A stretch of DNA of 64,000 bases, taken from positions 1-64,000 of the forward strand of contig NZ_JADLQX010000031.1 of assembly GCF_015477605.1 (NCBI RefSeq), given 5' to 3'. This stretch comes from Nocardia amamiensis. GTDB taxonomy: Bacteria > Actinomycetota > Actinomycetes > Mycobacteriales > Mycobacteriaceae. The stretch's first letter is position 1. Each line of letters starts with the position of its first letter. Below, one piece after another: positions 35,601 through 43,671 of this stretch. A program made the translations under genes and the position numbers. The notes beneath the pieces were generated by a model, which searched no databases, was not told the DNA's origin, and worked only from the letters and a program-made list of their open reading frames with translations.

Positions 35601-38600
35601 GGTGACGGCGGTGAGCACCCGCAGGAACCGGTCGGCCAGCGTCTCGATCGTCGCCTCGTCGAAAAGCTCAGCAGCATAGACGAATTCGAAGCCCGGATCA
35701 CCGAGGTGGGCTCCGGTGTCGAAGCCGATGTTCGCCACGCGCAGCTCCAGGTCGAATTTCGCCAGCGCAATGTCCAAGGGCTCCGCGCGCAGTGCGAGGC
35801 CGGGCAGCTCCAGCGTCGGCACGGGGCCGTCCTGCACGCTCAGCGCCACCTGGAACAAGGGGTGCCGGCCCGACGCCCGGGACTCGCGGCCGAGTTCCTC
35901 GACGATGCGCTCGAACGGGATGTCGGCGTGCGCCATCGCGGCCAGCTCGGTGTCGCGGTCGGCGCGCAGCAAGTCGGCGAAGCCACGGTCGGGATCCACG
36001 TCCGAGCGCAGCACCAGCGTGTTCACGAACATGCCGACCAGCTCGTCGAGCTTGGTGTCGGTCCGGCCCGCCACCGGGGTGCCGATCACGATGTCGCGGC
36101 CGCCGGTGACGCAACGCAGCAGCACCGCGAAGGCCGAACGCAGCACCATGAACTTGCTCACGCCCTGATCGCGGGCGATCTCGGAAAGCCTGCGCTGCAC
36201 CGGCTCCGGCACCGTGAAACGCACGGTGCCGGCCCGCTGGGTCGGCTCCATGGGCCGTGGCCGGTCGTAGGGCAGCGGCAGTTGGTCGGGAATGTCCGCC
36301 AGCGCGGTCCGCCAGTACTCCAATTGGGTGCTCGCCACACTGGCCGGGTCGTCCTCCGCACCGAGGCAGGCGCGCTGCCAGAGCCCGAAGTCGGCGTACT
36401 GCACCGGAAGCGGAGCCCAGGATGGCGAATCGCCCTCGTGCCGTGCCGCATACGCGGCCGCCAGATCCTTGGTCAGCGGACCGAGCGACCAACCGTCGGC
36501 GGCGATGTGGTGCAGCACGATGCCGAGCAGATAGCGCTCGGGCGAGGTGCGCAGCAGCGACAGACGCACCGGCGTCTGCCTGGTGAGGTCGAAACCGGTG
36601 TGCGCCAAGGCTTCCAGCGCGGCCCTTGCCCCGGAATCGTCGATGTCGGTCGCCATCACGTCCGGCACCGCTCGCTCGACCGGCAGCACCACCTGCTGGG
36701 CGCCTTCGGCGTCTTCCGGGAAGACGGTCCGCAGCACTTCGTGCCGCCGCACCAGGTCGGCGATCGCGGCCCGCAAGGCAGGCACGTCCAGCTCACCGGC
36801 GATGCGGATCACGAAAGCGATGTTGTACGCGCTCGATTCGGGCGCATATCGGTTGAGGAACCACAGCCGCTGCTGCGGCAGCGACAATGGGATACGTCCT
36901 GGACGCGGCGTCTGCACCGCCAGCGCCGGCCGCTGCGTCCGGGGCGCCGCGGCCAGCTGCTCGGCGACCCCGGCGACGGTGGGCATCTCGAAGATCGACC
37001 GCACCGGCAGCTCCACGGCGAACTTCGCGTGGATCGCGGCGGCCAGCCTGGTGGCCAGCAGTGAGTTGCCGCCGAGATCGAAGAAACTGTCCTCGGCGCC
37101 GGTGACCGGGCGGCCGAGGATATCGCCGAACACGCCCGCGACCTGCAACTCCAGCTCGGTGCTCGGCGCACGGGAGGTGCCCGAAGCCGCGAACACCGGC
37201 TGCGGCAACGCCTTCCGGTCCAGCTTGCCCGCCGGAGTGAGCGGAACCTCGTCCAGCACGGCGATCGACGCGGGCACCATGTAGCCGGGCAACAGCTGGC
37301 GCGCGGTGTCCAGAACTGCCCTCGGCTCGACCGGCCGGTCGGCGGTCACGTAGGAGGCGAGCCGCACCTGGCCGTGCTCGTCGGTGTGCACGACGGTCAG
37401 CGCGAAGCGGACGCCGGGATGCAGGCGCAGCGCGTGGTCGACCTCGCGCAGTTCGATGCGGAAACCACGGATCTTGATCTGGTCGTCGGCGCGTCCGAGG
37501 AAGCGGAGCTGCCCCGACCGCTCCAAGACCACCAGATCGCCGGTGCGGTACATGCGCTCGCCGCGCCTGCCGTGCGGGTTGGCCACGAACCGTTGCGCGG
37601 TCAGACCGAAGCGGCCGAGGTAGCCGCGGGCCACGCCGGGGCCGGATACGTACAGTTCGCCCGGCGTGCCCGGCGGCACCGGGTGCAGACGGTCGTCCAG
37701 CACGAACAGCCGCATGCCGCGCACCGGCATGCCGAGCGGCACCGGGCGGCCCGGCACCATCGGCCCGGACGCGGTCGCGGCGACGGTGGCCTCGGACGGG
37801 CCGTACATGTTGTGCATGCGACGCCCGGTGGTCCAGGTCTCGACCAGTTCCTCGGAGCAGGCGTCACCGCCGACGATGACCACCTCGAGGTCGCCGAGTC
37901 CCTCGTCCGGCACGGTGGCCAGCGCGGCGGGCGTCACGAACGCGTGCGTCACCCGCTCCTCGCGCAGCAGCCTGCCCAGTTCGGCGCCGCCGTACATGCC
38001 CGCGGGGGCGATCACCATGGTGGCGCCCGCGGCGAAGCCGAGCAACATCTCCAGTACCGACGCGTCGAAGCTGGGCGAGGAGAAGTGCAGCGTCCGCGCC
38101 GAATCCGAGATGCCGAACAGGTAGGTCTGCTCGGCGGCGAGCGAGGCGATACCCCCGTGCGTGACGACGACCGCCTTGGGTGTGCCGGTGGAACCGGAGG
38201 TGTAGATGAGGTAGGCCGGTTGGCTCACCCGCATCGGGTGGTGCCGTTCTGCGTCGGTGATCGGATCGGCCGGATAGCAGGCGAGTTCGGCCGCCAGCTC
38301 GTCGGAGCCGAGCACCAGCCAGTCGACCTGGGACTTGCGGTGCCTGCCCTGCGCCTGCGGCCTGACGGGCATGGCGGCCAGGCTCGCGGAGTCGGTCAGC
38401 CCCACCATGACACCGGAGTCACCGATCATGTGCGCGATCCGCTCGCCGGGGTAGCTCGGGTCGATCGGCACGTAGGCCGCACCGGTTTTGGCGACAGCCC
38501 ACACCGCGGTGATCGCGTCCAGGCCGCGGGGCAGTGCGATCGCGACGACCATCTCGGGACCGGCGCCGTGTTCGATGAGGGCGCGGGCCAGGGTGTTCGA

Positions 38601-41600
38601 CCGCTCGTCGAGTTCCCGGTAGGTGGTGTCGGCGCCCAGGTAGCGCACCGCCACCGCGTCCGGCACCCGCATGGCGGTGCCGGTGAGCAACGTGGCCAGG
38701 GTGATCGGGGACTCGGCCGGTGCGCCCCCGAGGGGCACCAGGTTCTCGGTTTCCTTGCGGTCCAGGATGGGCACGTCGCCCACCGGAAGCTCGGGCGCGG
38801 CCACACCCCCGCTCAGCACGGCGACGAACCGGCGGGCGAACGACCGCACCGTGTTCTGATCGAAAATGTCAGTGGCATAGCCGAATTCGGCTGAAAGCGG
38901 CCCATCGCCGGTGTCGTCGTGCACGACCAGTTGCAAGTCGAACTTCGCGACGTCCGTCGCGATCGGCAGCACCTTCGCGCGCACACCGGGCAGGTCGATG
39001 CGCAGATCCGGCGCGTGATCGTAGGACAGCATCACCTGGAACAGCGGATGGCGGGACGGCGAGCGCTCCGGGTTGACCACCTCGACCAGCCGCTCGAACG
39101 GCACGTCGGCGTTGGCGAAGGCGTTGAGGTCGGTCTCGCGCACCACGTCGAGCATCCGGTCGAAGCCCGCGGCCGGGTCGACCTCGGTGCGCAGCACCAG
39201 CGTGTTGACGAACATGCCGACCAGATCGTCCAGCGCCGGGTCCGAACGCCCCGCGATGGGCGTGCCGATCGCGATGTCGCCGCTCGCGCACAGCCTGGAC
39301 AGCAACGTGGCCAGGGCCGCGTGCAGCACCATGAACATGCTCACGCCGCGACTGGCCGCCAATTCCACTGCGGCGCGTCGGATCTCGGCCGGAATGGTGA
39401 ACTCGACCCGGCCGCCGACGGTGGATCTGTGCAGTGGGCGCGGCCGGTCCAGCGGTAGGTCGAGCTGGTCGGGCAACCCGGCCAGCTCCGAGCGCCAATG
39501 CGTCAGCTGACGACTGAGCGCACTAGCCGGATCGGACTCCTCGCCGAGCAGTTCACGCTGCCAGAGCGCGAAGTCGGCGTACTGCACCGGCAGATCCGTC
39601 CACTGCGGCGCGACGCCGTTGGCACGCGCGGACACCGCGGTCATCAAGTCCCGGGCCAGTGGCGCGATGGACCACCCGTCGCCGCAGATGTGATGCAGCA
39701 CGATGAGGAACACATGTTGCTGGGGTCCGGTGCGGTACAGCGCGACCCGGATCGGTGCCTGGCTGCGCAGGTCGAAACCGTAACCGGCGTATTCGGTGGC
39801 CAGCGCGGCCACGTCGGCGCCGGTGGCCTCGATCGGGTCGAGCATCAGCGGAATCGCGTCGGCCGGATGAATCAGCTGGTAGGGCCCCTCCGGTGACTCC
39901 GGGAAGGTGGTGCGCAGGCTCTCGTGCCGCTCGATGACGTCGACCAGACCCGCGCGCAGCGCCGCCACATCCAGCGGACCGTCGATCTCGACGGCCAGCG
40001 GCATGTTGTAGGCGGCGGCGTGCTCGGAGAACCGGTTGAGAATCCACAAACGCTGCTGTGCCTGGGACAGCGGGATGCGGTCCGGCCGCTCGGCGGGCGT
40101 CAACCGCGGCGACGACGCGTCGGAGGTCTCCATGGCGAAACGCTGGGTGAGCGCCGCGATGGTCGCGGCCTCGAACAGATCGCGAATGGTCAGCGCGGTG
40201 CCGAGCGCGGCGTTGATCCTCGCCACCGCACGCGCGGCGATGAGCGAGTTGCCGCCCATCTCGAAAAAGCTGTCCTCGACGCCGATCTCGGTCTCCAAGA
40301 CCTCCGCGAAGATGCCGGCCAGCACCCGCTCCACCTCGGTGCGCGGCTCGGCCACCGGCCGCATCGGGCGGGTGCCGACCGCAGGCGCGGGCAACGCTTT
40401 GCGATCGATCTTGCCGTTGGCGTTCAGCGGAAGCTCGTCGAGCTGCATCAGCGCGGAGGGCACCATGTACCCCGGCAGCGTGCGCCGCAAGCCGGTCAGC
40501 AGCGCGGCGGTGTCCAAGCGGACGTCGCCGTCGGCCTGTTTGGCCGCGACGACGTAGGCGACCAGCTCGTCACCGGTGCGCCCGGTATGTGCCACGCAGA
40601 CCGCCCTGGCCACTCCCGGGTCGTCCAGCAGCGCGGCCTCGATCTCCCCGAGTTCGATGCGCAAACCGCGGATCTTGACCTGGAAGTCGCTGCGCCCCAG
40701 GTATTCCAGCACGCCTGGCTCGTCGCCGGAGCGGCCGACCTGCCAGCGCGCCAGGTCACCGGTGCGATACATCCGCGCGCCGGGCGTGAACGGGCTGGCC
40801 ACGAACCGGTCCGCGGTCAGCCGCGGTTGCCGCAGGTAACCGCGGGCCAATTGAACACCGGCGAGGTACAGCTCGCCGACCGCGCCGGGCGGGACCGGTT
40901 GCAGCCGCGAATCCAGCACGTAGGTCTGGGTGTTCCACACCGGCGAGCCGATCGGTACGCTGCTCGCGTCCGGTGCGCAAGGCCAGTAGGTGACGTCCAC
41001 GGCGGCTTCGGTGGGACCGTACAGGTTGTGCAGCTCGCAGGTGGGTAATGCCGCGTAGAACTCCCGGACGGCGGCGGCGGGTAAGGCCTCGCCGCTGCAG
41101 AACACCTGGCGCAGGCCGGTGCAGCCGCTCAGGTCGGCCTCGGTGACGAACACCGACAGCATCGACGGCACGAAATGCGCTGTCGTGATGCCCTTTTCCG
41201 CGATGACGCGGGCGAGGTAGGCCGGGTCACGGTGGCCGTCGGGTGCGGCGACCACCAGGCGTGCGCCGATCTGCAAGGGCCAGAAGAACTCCCACACCGA
41301 GACATCGAAGGTCGCGGGTGTCTTCTGTAAGACGGCGTCGGTGCGGTCGAGCGGGTACTCGTGCTGCATCCAGCGCAGCCGGTTGACGATCGCGGCGTGC
41401 GTGACGCCGACGCCCTTGGGTTTTCCGGTCGAGCCGGAGGTGAAGATCACGTACGCGAGGTGATCGGGGCGCAGTTCGCCGCGGCGGTCGGCGTCGGTGA
41501 TCGGCGCGTCGTCGAAACCGGATACCCGCACGGTGTCGATGTCCACCCTCGGCGCGACCTTCGGCAGGTCGAGCTCGTCGCGCGCCGCGGTGAGCACGCA

Positions 41601-43316
41601 CAGCGGTTCGGCGTGCCGCAGGATCTGCCCGATCCGCTCGGCGGGATGCTCCGGGTCCAGCGGCAGGTACGCCGCGCCCGCCTTGACGATCGCGTACATG
41701 CCGACGACCAGGTCGGCGCTGCGACGCAGGCACAGCGCGACCGTGGTGTCCGGACCGGCGCCCCGGGCGATGAGTAGCCGGGCCAGGCGATTGGCGCGCG
41801 CGTCCAGTTCGGCGTAGGTCAGCGCCTCGTCGCCGAACTCGAGCGCGATCGTGTCCGGGTCGGCCGCGGCACGCTCGGCGAACAGGCTCGCGAGCGTGCC
41901 GTCCTGCCGGGGCGTCTCGGTGGCGTTCCATGCCCGCAGGACCTGTTCTCGCTCGCCGTCGGTGATCGCGACGAGCGACTCGGCGGGCGTCTGCGGATCC
42001 GCCTCCAAGAACCGGCCGAGAAAGTCCAGGTAGCGCGCGTGATGCACGCCGACCTCGGCGTCACTGTAGAGCCGGGGATTGGCTTCGAAGTCGATGCGGA
42101 GGCGATCGCCTGCGCCGTTGTAGACGTTGACCGACAGATCCTCGACCGGCCCGGTGGCCAGCACGTGGATCGAGCCGACCAGGTCGCCGAACCGCAGCTC
42201 GTTGTGGAACAGCATGAGGTTGACCATGGGTCCGAAGAATCCGCGCGCGTCGCGGGAGTAGCCGCTGTCGCGCCGGATGTCCTCATGCCGGTAGCGCTGA
42301 TGGCGCAGGGCGCCGGTGATCTGCAGTTCGGCCGCTTTCACCAGGTCGGCGACCGTGGTGGAGTCGTCCATCCGCAACCGGATAGGCACGACGTTGGACA
42401 CCACGCCCGCCGAGCGGCGCAACGACACCGTGGTGCGCGCTGAGACGGGCAGGCTCAAGACCACATCCCGGTTTCCGGTCACCGATCGCACATAAGCGGC
42501 CAGCGCCGCGACGAACATCGCGGCGTCGGTCGTGTCGTTCGCGGCGGTGGCCGCTTCGAGCGCGGCGTGGCGCTCGTCGTCGAGCATGGCGGTGGCGAGT
42601 CTGCGGCCCGCGTCGTGGGTGGCGGCGGTGAGCCGGGCGCCGCCCAGGGTCACCGGCTCGCCGGCCCCGGACAGCTGCTCGAGCCAGTACTCGCGATCGT
42701 TGTGGAAGCGGCTGGAGCTGTGGTAGCGCGCCTCGTCGGCGTAGATATCGGCCAGTGGGTTCGCACGCGAGGCAATCGGCTCGGTCTGGTTCTCCAGTGC
42801 CGTGTAGATCTCCGCCGTGCGGGTGAGCGCGTTCATCGCGCCGTAGCCATCGATGGTGATGTGGTGGGCGCAGGAATACCAGATGTAGTCGGACTCCCCG
42901 ATCCGCAGCACCGCGTTGGAGGTCAGCGGGTCGCGCTCCAGATCGATCGGCGAGTTCGTGTGGTCGTGCATCCAGCGCAGCGCGGCCGCGTGCGGATCGG
43001 GCTCGGAGCGCAGGTCGATGCGGGCCCAGCCGGGCCGGTGGACCGGATCGACGAGCTGGTAGGGAGTGCCGTCGATCTCCGCCAAGCGAACCTGGCCGAC
43101 CTGGGTCTCGGCGCCGAACCGCTCGATCGAGTACAGCAGCCGCCCCTCGTCCAGATCACCGTGGATCTCGACGTACTGCGAGATCGTCAGCGGTACGTCG
43201 GGGCGGATGCGCTGCGCGTACCAGAGAGCCGTCTGTGCGGGTGACAGAGCAAACGGTTGTGCCGAAAATTCGCCGGATGAACATTGGTCGACGCGATCCG
43301 TGGCCAATGAACTCAT
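29655..43316 (-). CDS. Four-module nonribosomal peptide synthetase with terminal thioesterase
   Basis: The protein has 4553 residues. Order, with approximate residues: C1 1-460 (HHITIDG ~152), A1 465-980, T1 (Ser ~1024); C2 1075-1510 (HHICGDG), A2, T2 (Ser ~2085); C3 (HHIAADG ~2270), A3, T3 (Ser ~3151); C4 (HHIAMDG ~3352), A4, T4 (Ser ~4233); TE 4290-4545 (GWSLGG, Ser ~4369). There are no epimerase, methyltransferase or cyclase domains. C1 is of the EntF/DhbF kind, which accepts an acyl or aryl starter. My manual ten-residue codes are A1 DVWHFSLVDK (the EntF serine code), A2 DALFIGMVAK, A3 DAFFMGVIVK and A4 DALFLGVIVK (hydrophobic, exact residue unassigned). The TE resembles that of EntF. ATG 43316 has GGAG 6 bases upstream. 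No MbtH-like gene is in the window. The product is unknown; siderophore and lipopeptide both fit. Confidence 0.97.
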   Translation of the reverse strand: MSSLATDRVDQCSSGEFSAQPFALSPAQTALWYAQRIRPDVPLTISQYVEIHGDLDEGRLLYSIERFGAETQVGQVRLAEIDGTPYQLVDPVHRPGWARIDLRSEPDPHAAALRWMHDHTNSPIDLERDPLTSNAVLRIGESDYIWYSCAHHITIDGYGAMNALTRTAEIYTALENQTEPIASRANPLADIYADEARYHSSSRFHNDREYWLEQLSGAGEPVTLGGARLTAATHDAGRRLATAMLDDERHAALEAATAANDTTDAAMFVAALAAYVRSVTGNRDVVLSLPVSARTTVSLRRSAGVVSNVVPIRLRMDDSTTVADLVKAAELQITGALRHQRYRHEDIRRDSGYSRDARGFFGPMVNLMLFHNELRFGDLVGSIHVLATGPVEDLSVNVYNGAGDRLRIDFEANPRLYSDAEVGVHHARYLDFLGRFLEADPQTPAESLVAITDGEREQVLRAWNATETPRQDGTLASLFAERAAADPDTIALEFGDEALTYAELDARANRLARLLIARGAGPDTTVALCLRRSADLVVGMYAIVKAGAAYLPLDPEHPAERIGQILRHAEPLCVLTAARDELDLPKVAPRVDIDTVRVSGFDDAPITDADRRGELRPDHLAYVIFTSGSTGKPKGVGVTHAAIVNRLRWMQHEYPLDRTDAVLQKTPATFDVSVWEFFWPLQIGARLVVAAPDGHRDPAYLARVIAEKGITTAHFVPSMLSVFVTEADLSGCTGLRQVFCSGEALPAAAVREFYAALPTCELHNLYGPTEAAVDVTYWPCAPDASSVPIGSPVWNTQTYVLDSRLQPVPPGAVGELYLAGVQLARGYLRQPRLTADRFVASPFTPGARMYRTGDLARWQVGRSGDEPGVLEYLGRSDFQVKIRGLRIELGEIEAALLDDPGVARAVCVAHTGRTGDELVAYVVAAKQADGDVRLDTAALLTGLRRTLPGYMVPSALMQLDELPLNANGKIDRKALPAPAVGTRPMRPVAEPRTEVERVLAGIFAEVLETEIGVEDSFFEMGGNSLIAARAVARINAALGTALTIRDLFEAATIAALTQRFAMETSDASSPRLTPAERPDRIPLSQAQQRLWILNRFSEHAAAYNMPLAVEIDGPLDVAALRAGLVDVIERHESLRTTFPESPEGPYQLIHPADAIPLMLDPIEATGADVAALATEYAGYGFDLRSQAPIRVALYRTGPQQHVFLIVLHHICGDGWSIAPLARDLMTAVSARANGVAPQWTDLPVQYADFALWQRELLGEESDPASALSRQLTHWRSELAGLPDQLDLPLDRPRPLHRSTVGGRVEFTIPAEIRRAAVELAASRGVSMFMVLHAALATLLSRLCASGDIAIGTPIAGRSDPALDDLVGMFVNTLVLRTEVDPAAGFDRMLDVVRETDLNAFANADVPFERLVEVVNPERSPSRHPLFQVMLSYDHAPDLRIDLPGVRAKVLPIATDVAKFDLQLVVHDDTGDGPLSAEFGYATDIFDQNTVRSFARRFVAVLSGGVAAPELPVGDVPILDRKETENLVPLGGAPAESPITLATLLTGTAMRVPDAVAVRYLGADTTYRELDERSNTLARALIEHGAGPEMVVAIALPRGLDAITAVWAVAKTGAAYVPIDPSYPGERIAHMIGDSGVMVGLTDSASLAAMPVRPQAQGRHRKSQVDWLVLGSDELAAELACYPADPITDAERHHPMRVSQPAYLIYTSGSTGTPKAVVVTHGGIASLAAEQTYLFGISDSARTLHFSSPSFDASVLEMLLGFAAGATMVIAPAGMYGGAELGRLLREERVTHAFVTPAALATVPDEGLGDLEVVIVGGDACSEELVETWTTGRRMHNMYGPSEATVAATASGPMVPGRPVPLGMPVRGMRLFVLDDRLHPVPPGTPGELYVSGPGVARGYLGRFGLTAQRFVANPHGRRGERMYRTGDLVVLERSGQLRFLGRADDQIKIRGFRIELREVDHALRLHPGVRFALTVVHTDEHGQVRLASYVTADRPVEPRAVLDTARQLLPGYMVPASIAVLDEVPLTPAGKLDRKALPQPVFAASGTSRAPSTELELQVAGVFGDILGRPVTGAEDSFFDLGGNSLLATRLAAAIHAKFAVELPVRSIFEMPTVAGVAEQLAAAPRTQRPALAVQTPRPGRIPLSLPQQRLWFLNRYAPESSAYNIAFVIRIAGELDVPALRAAIADLVRRHEVLRTVFPEDAEGAQQVVLPVERAVPDVMATDIDDSGARAALEALAHTGFDLTRQTPVRLSLLRTSPERYLLGIVLHHIAADGWSLGPLTKDLAAAYAARHEGDSPSWAPLPVQYADFGLWQRACLGAEDDPASVASTQLEYWRTALADIPDQLPLPYDRPRPMEPTQRAGTVRFTVPEPVQRRLSEIARDQGVSKFMVLRSAFAVLLRCVTGGRDIVIGTPVAGRTDTKLDELVGMFVNTLVLRSDVDPDRGFADLLRADRDTELAAMAHADIPFERIVEELGRESRASGRHPLFQVALSVQDGPVPTLELPGLALRAEPLDIALAKFDLELRVANIGFDTGAHLGDPGFEFVYAAELFDEATIETLADRFLRVLTAVTADPHVPVRAIDARTEHERRTLAPAKGGPSAPPCTLGDFFTAAARRYPDHPFLRSGATSLTYAEVEQRSNRLARALIARGLGTEDRVGLGLTRSIDSVVAMLAVAKSGAAFVPVDPKYPADRVRHMLSDSGCAVGITAGEHAERLRASSAAGVDTEWLLLDNAEFVDELRSYDGTPIGDMERVRATHVSDIAYLIYTSGSTGVPKGVAVTHAGLSNFADEVRDRTGVDEHSNTLHFSTPSFDAAVFDLVLAVGAGAAMVICPPDIYGGDELAALLERERITHTFMTTAALATIDHGRWSLPHLRALMIGGEALPPELVTRWAPDRNLYNVYGPTETTIVVSATSPMVIGEPITIGTLVRGATALVLDERLRPVPVGVPGELYLGGLGVARGYLDRFGLTAARFVADPYGPAGTRMYRTGDVVRWNAAGELVYLGRSDHQVKMRGFRIELGEINVALFDHPAVRFAHTEVRRIAGADRIVAYIQPADRKAGVDVAAVRAALGRRLPAHMVPASITVLDTIPLTPVGKLDTKALPEPRLAADTASREPRTDSERLVAQVMGELVGVPSVGAEDSFFDIGGNSLLATQLVARLAAATNVRLAVRTVFATPTVAALAELLDAGAHSEEGRPPLVRRSRPERIPLSAAQRRLWFLNRFNAGGASGADRSAGAYNIPLVLRMTGRLNVDALASALHAVQARHETLRTVFPEVGGEPVQVVLDPDEAAISLDRATAPPDQVEAAVRRFAAPGFDLATTVPIRAALLSVPTGVAAVSDEHVLVLVVHHIAMDGWSLEPMAADVAVAYRAACAGVAPDWAEPEVQYADYTLWQQDLLGTEDDPDSLVSRQLDYWRRTLDGIPELLTVPADRPRPPTPSYRGGTVECTVDPVTHRELQAIAGSNNVSLFMVLHAALAVLLHRMTATDDIAIGSPIAGRGHPALDRMVGMFVNTLVLRTRIDPSARFTDLLHTVREADLDAFAHGDLPFERLVEVLNPARSQAHHPMFQVMLSVRNEPVGGVDLPRLRIEAADLDTGVAKFDLQFTLTEAQTAHRDPAGISVAVNYATDLFDESTAQRLGKRLTRLLAAVAANPTTAVGDLELLDPAEWSGLAPVRGAKPDRPVTLPEVFEQAADIDRAAVALVSDGTEVTYGALDRWTNRLARVLIRRGVGPETLVALGIPRSIESVATVLAVAKTGAAFVPVDPLYPHQRIAHMLSDSGAALGITLSGYRDELPEDTEWIVLDDPHFRGLVLDAPDAPIADAERPAPLRIDNPAYVVYTSGSTGTPKGVVVTHGGLSNFAAETAQRFDVEPGCRVLHFATPSFDAAMLDLLLALGGAATLVITPPGVVGGDDLRRVLIQERITHAFITTSALGTVDPTGITEFQHVLVGGEALPPDLVSRWAPGRNLYNVYGPTETTIVTVISQPMEPGGPITIGGPIRGVNATILDARLHPAPVRVTGELHLAGDALARGYLNRPGLTAQRFVANPFGKPGERMYRTGDLVRWWTGSRNNGPAAESAQEIEYVGRTDHQVKIRGFRIELGEIDAALARHGAVAFSTTIGHRTPAGATALVSYVKPRDGVTLTASELTEHVAGQVPNYMVPQAIMLLDEVPLSPVGKLDRAKLPEPVFTATKGYRAPSTPTETALCAAFAEVLGTGSVGADDGFFELGGNSLLATKVVAHLRERGIDLPVQLMFGDATPAAIAARLDRAGATAGAAVASVLEPVLPIRPRTAPDQAPLFCVHPAIGLAWCYSGLLAHLTPDRPVYGLQAPHVAGQEGYRSIADAASHYVDAIKTIQPEGPYHLLGWSLGGLIAHEMAVQLQEAGDEVALLSMMDSYRLSEELIEHATPSIAEIVGELGSDELGAEIDPGMSLRDAAELLRARSGPFAALTVEHLERLYTGYHDGAVQASGFQPGVFDGDVVFFTAGDDEINRSHPDRRAGAWQPYVTGVIHDHELRCEHSAMTTPEALSVIGPVLRTWLDATKPSAGEVTS

Positions 43317-43671
43317 CAATCACTCCGTTCTGCCGCTATTGACGCAACTCCCCGAGCACCATCACAGCAAGCGCACGCGCGCCAGCCGGGACGTGATCCA
43401 CGCCCTATGATTCGGAGCATCACATCAGCCGGATTGCCAGCGTTTTGGATTTGTTTCACATCCAACGCCCTTGGCAGAAGGCCACTTTGGTTGGTTACAT
43501 TTCCGCAAACATTGCGACTCGATGAGGTCGAGCCAAAAGGAAACAGCACCTGACCAGACCGTCCAATGCTACTGCGACGCTCAGTGGAGTTATCGAGCTA
43601 ACCCCGCGCAACGCAACACTGCCCCATTACTCCGTGGGCAAGTTGGGGGCTAGAACATACCGAGTGTTCGG
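43317..43671. other. NRPS promoter region, AT-richer than its surroundings
   Basis: This 355-base gap holds the NRPS promoter and has no coding frame with support. It is clearly less GC-rich than either neighbour. It contains the inverted repeat described separately at 43445. I looked for an IdeR/DmdR iron box (TTAGGTTAGGCTAACCTAA type) and saw none. A gene for polyprenol monophosphomannose synthase, expected downstream of lnt from mycobacterial order, is absent. Confidence 0.55.
43445..43465. promoter_or_regulatory. Candidate operator upstream of the NRPS
   Basis: TTGGATTTG (43445-43453) and CACATCCAA (43457-43465) form a 9-base inverted repeat with one mismatch around a TTT centre, about 130 bases upstream of the NRPS ATG. 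It is the only clear dyad I see in the gap. The binding protein is unknown; no regulator gene is in the cluster. Confidence 0.45.

Noticed and set aside
43317..43671. Iron box (IdeR/DmdR) in front of the NRPS
   Set aside because: I searched for TTAGG...CCTAA-type half sites and found none with reasonable spacing.
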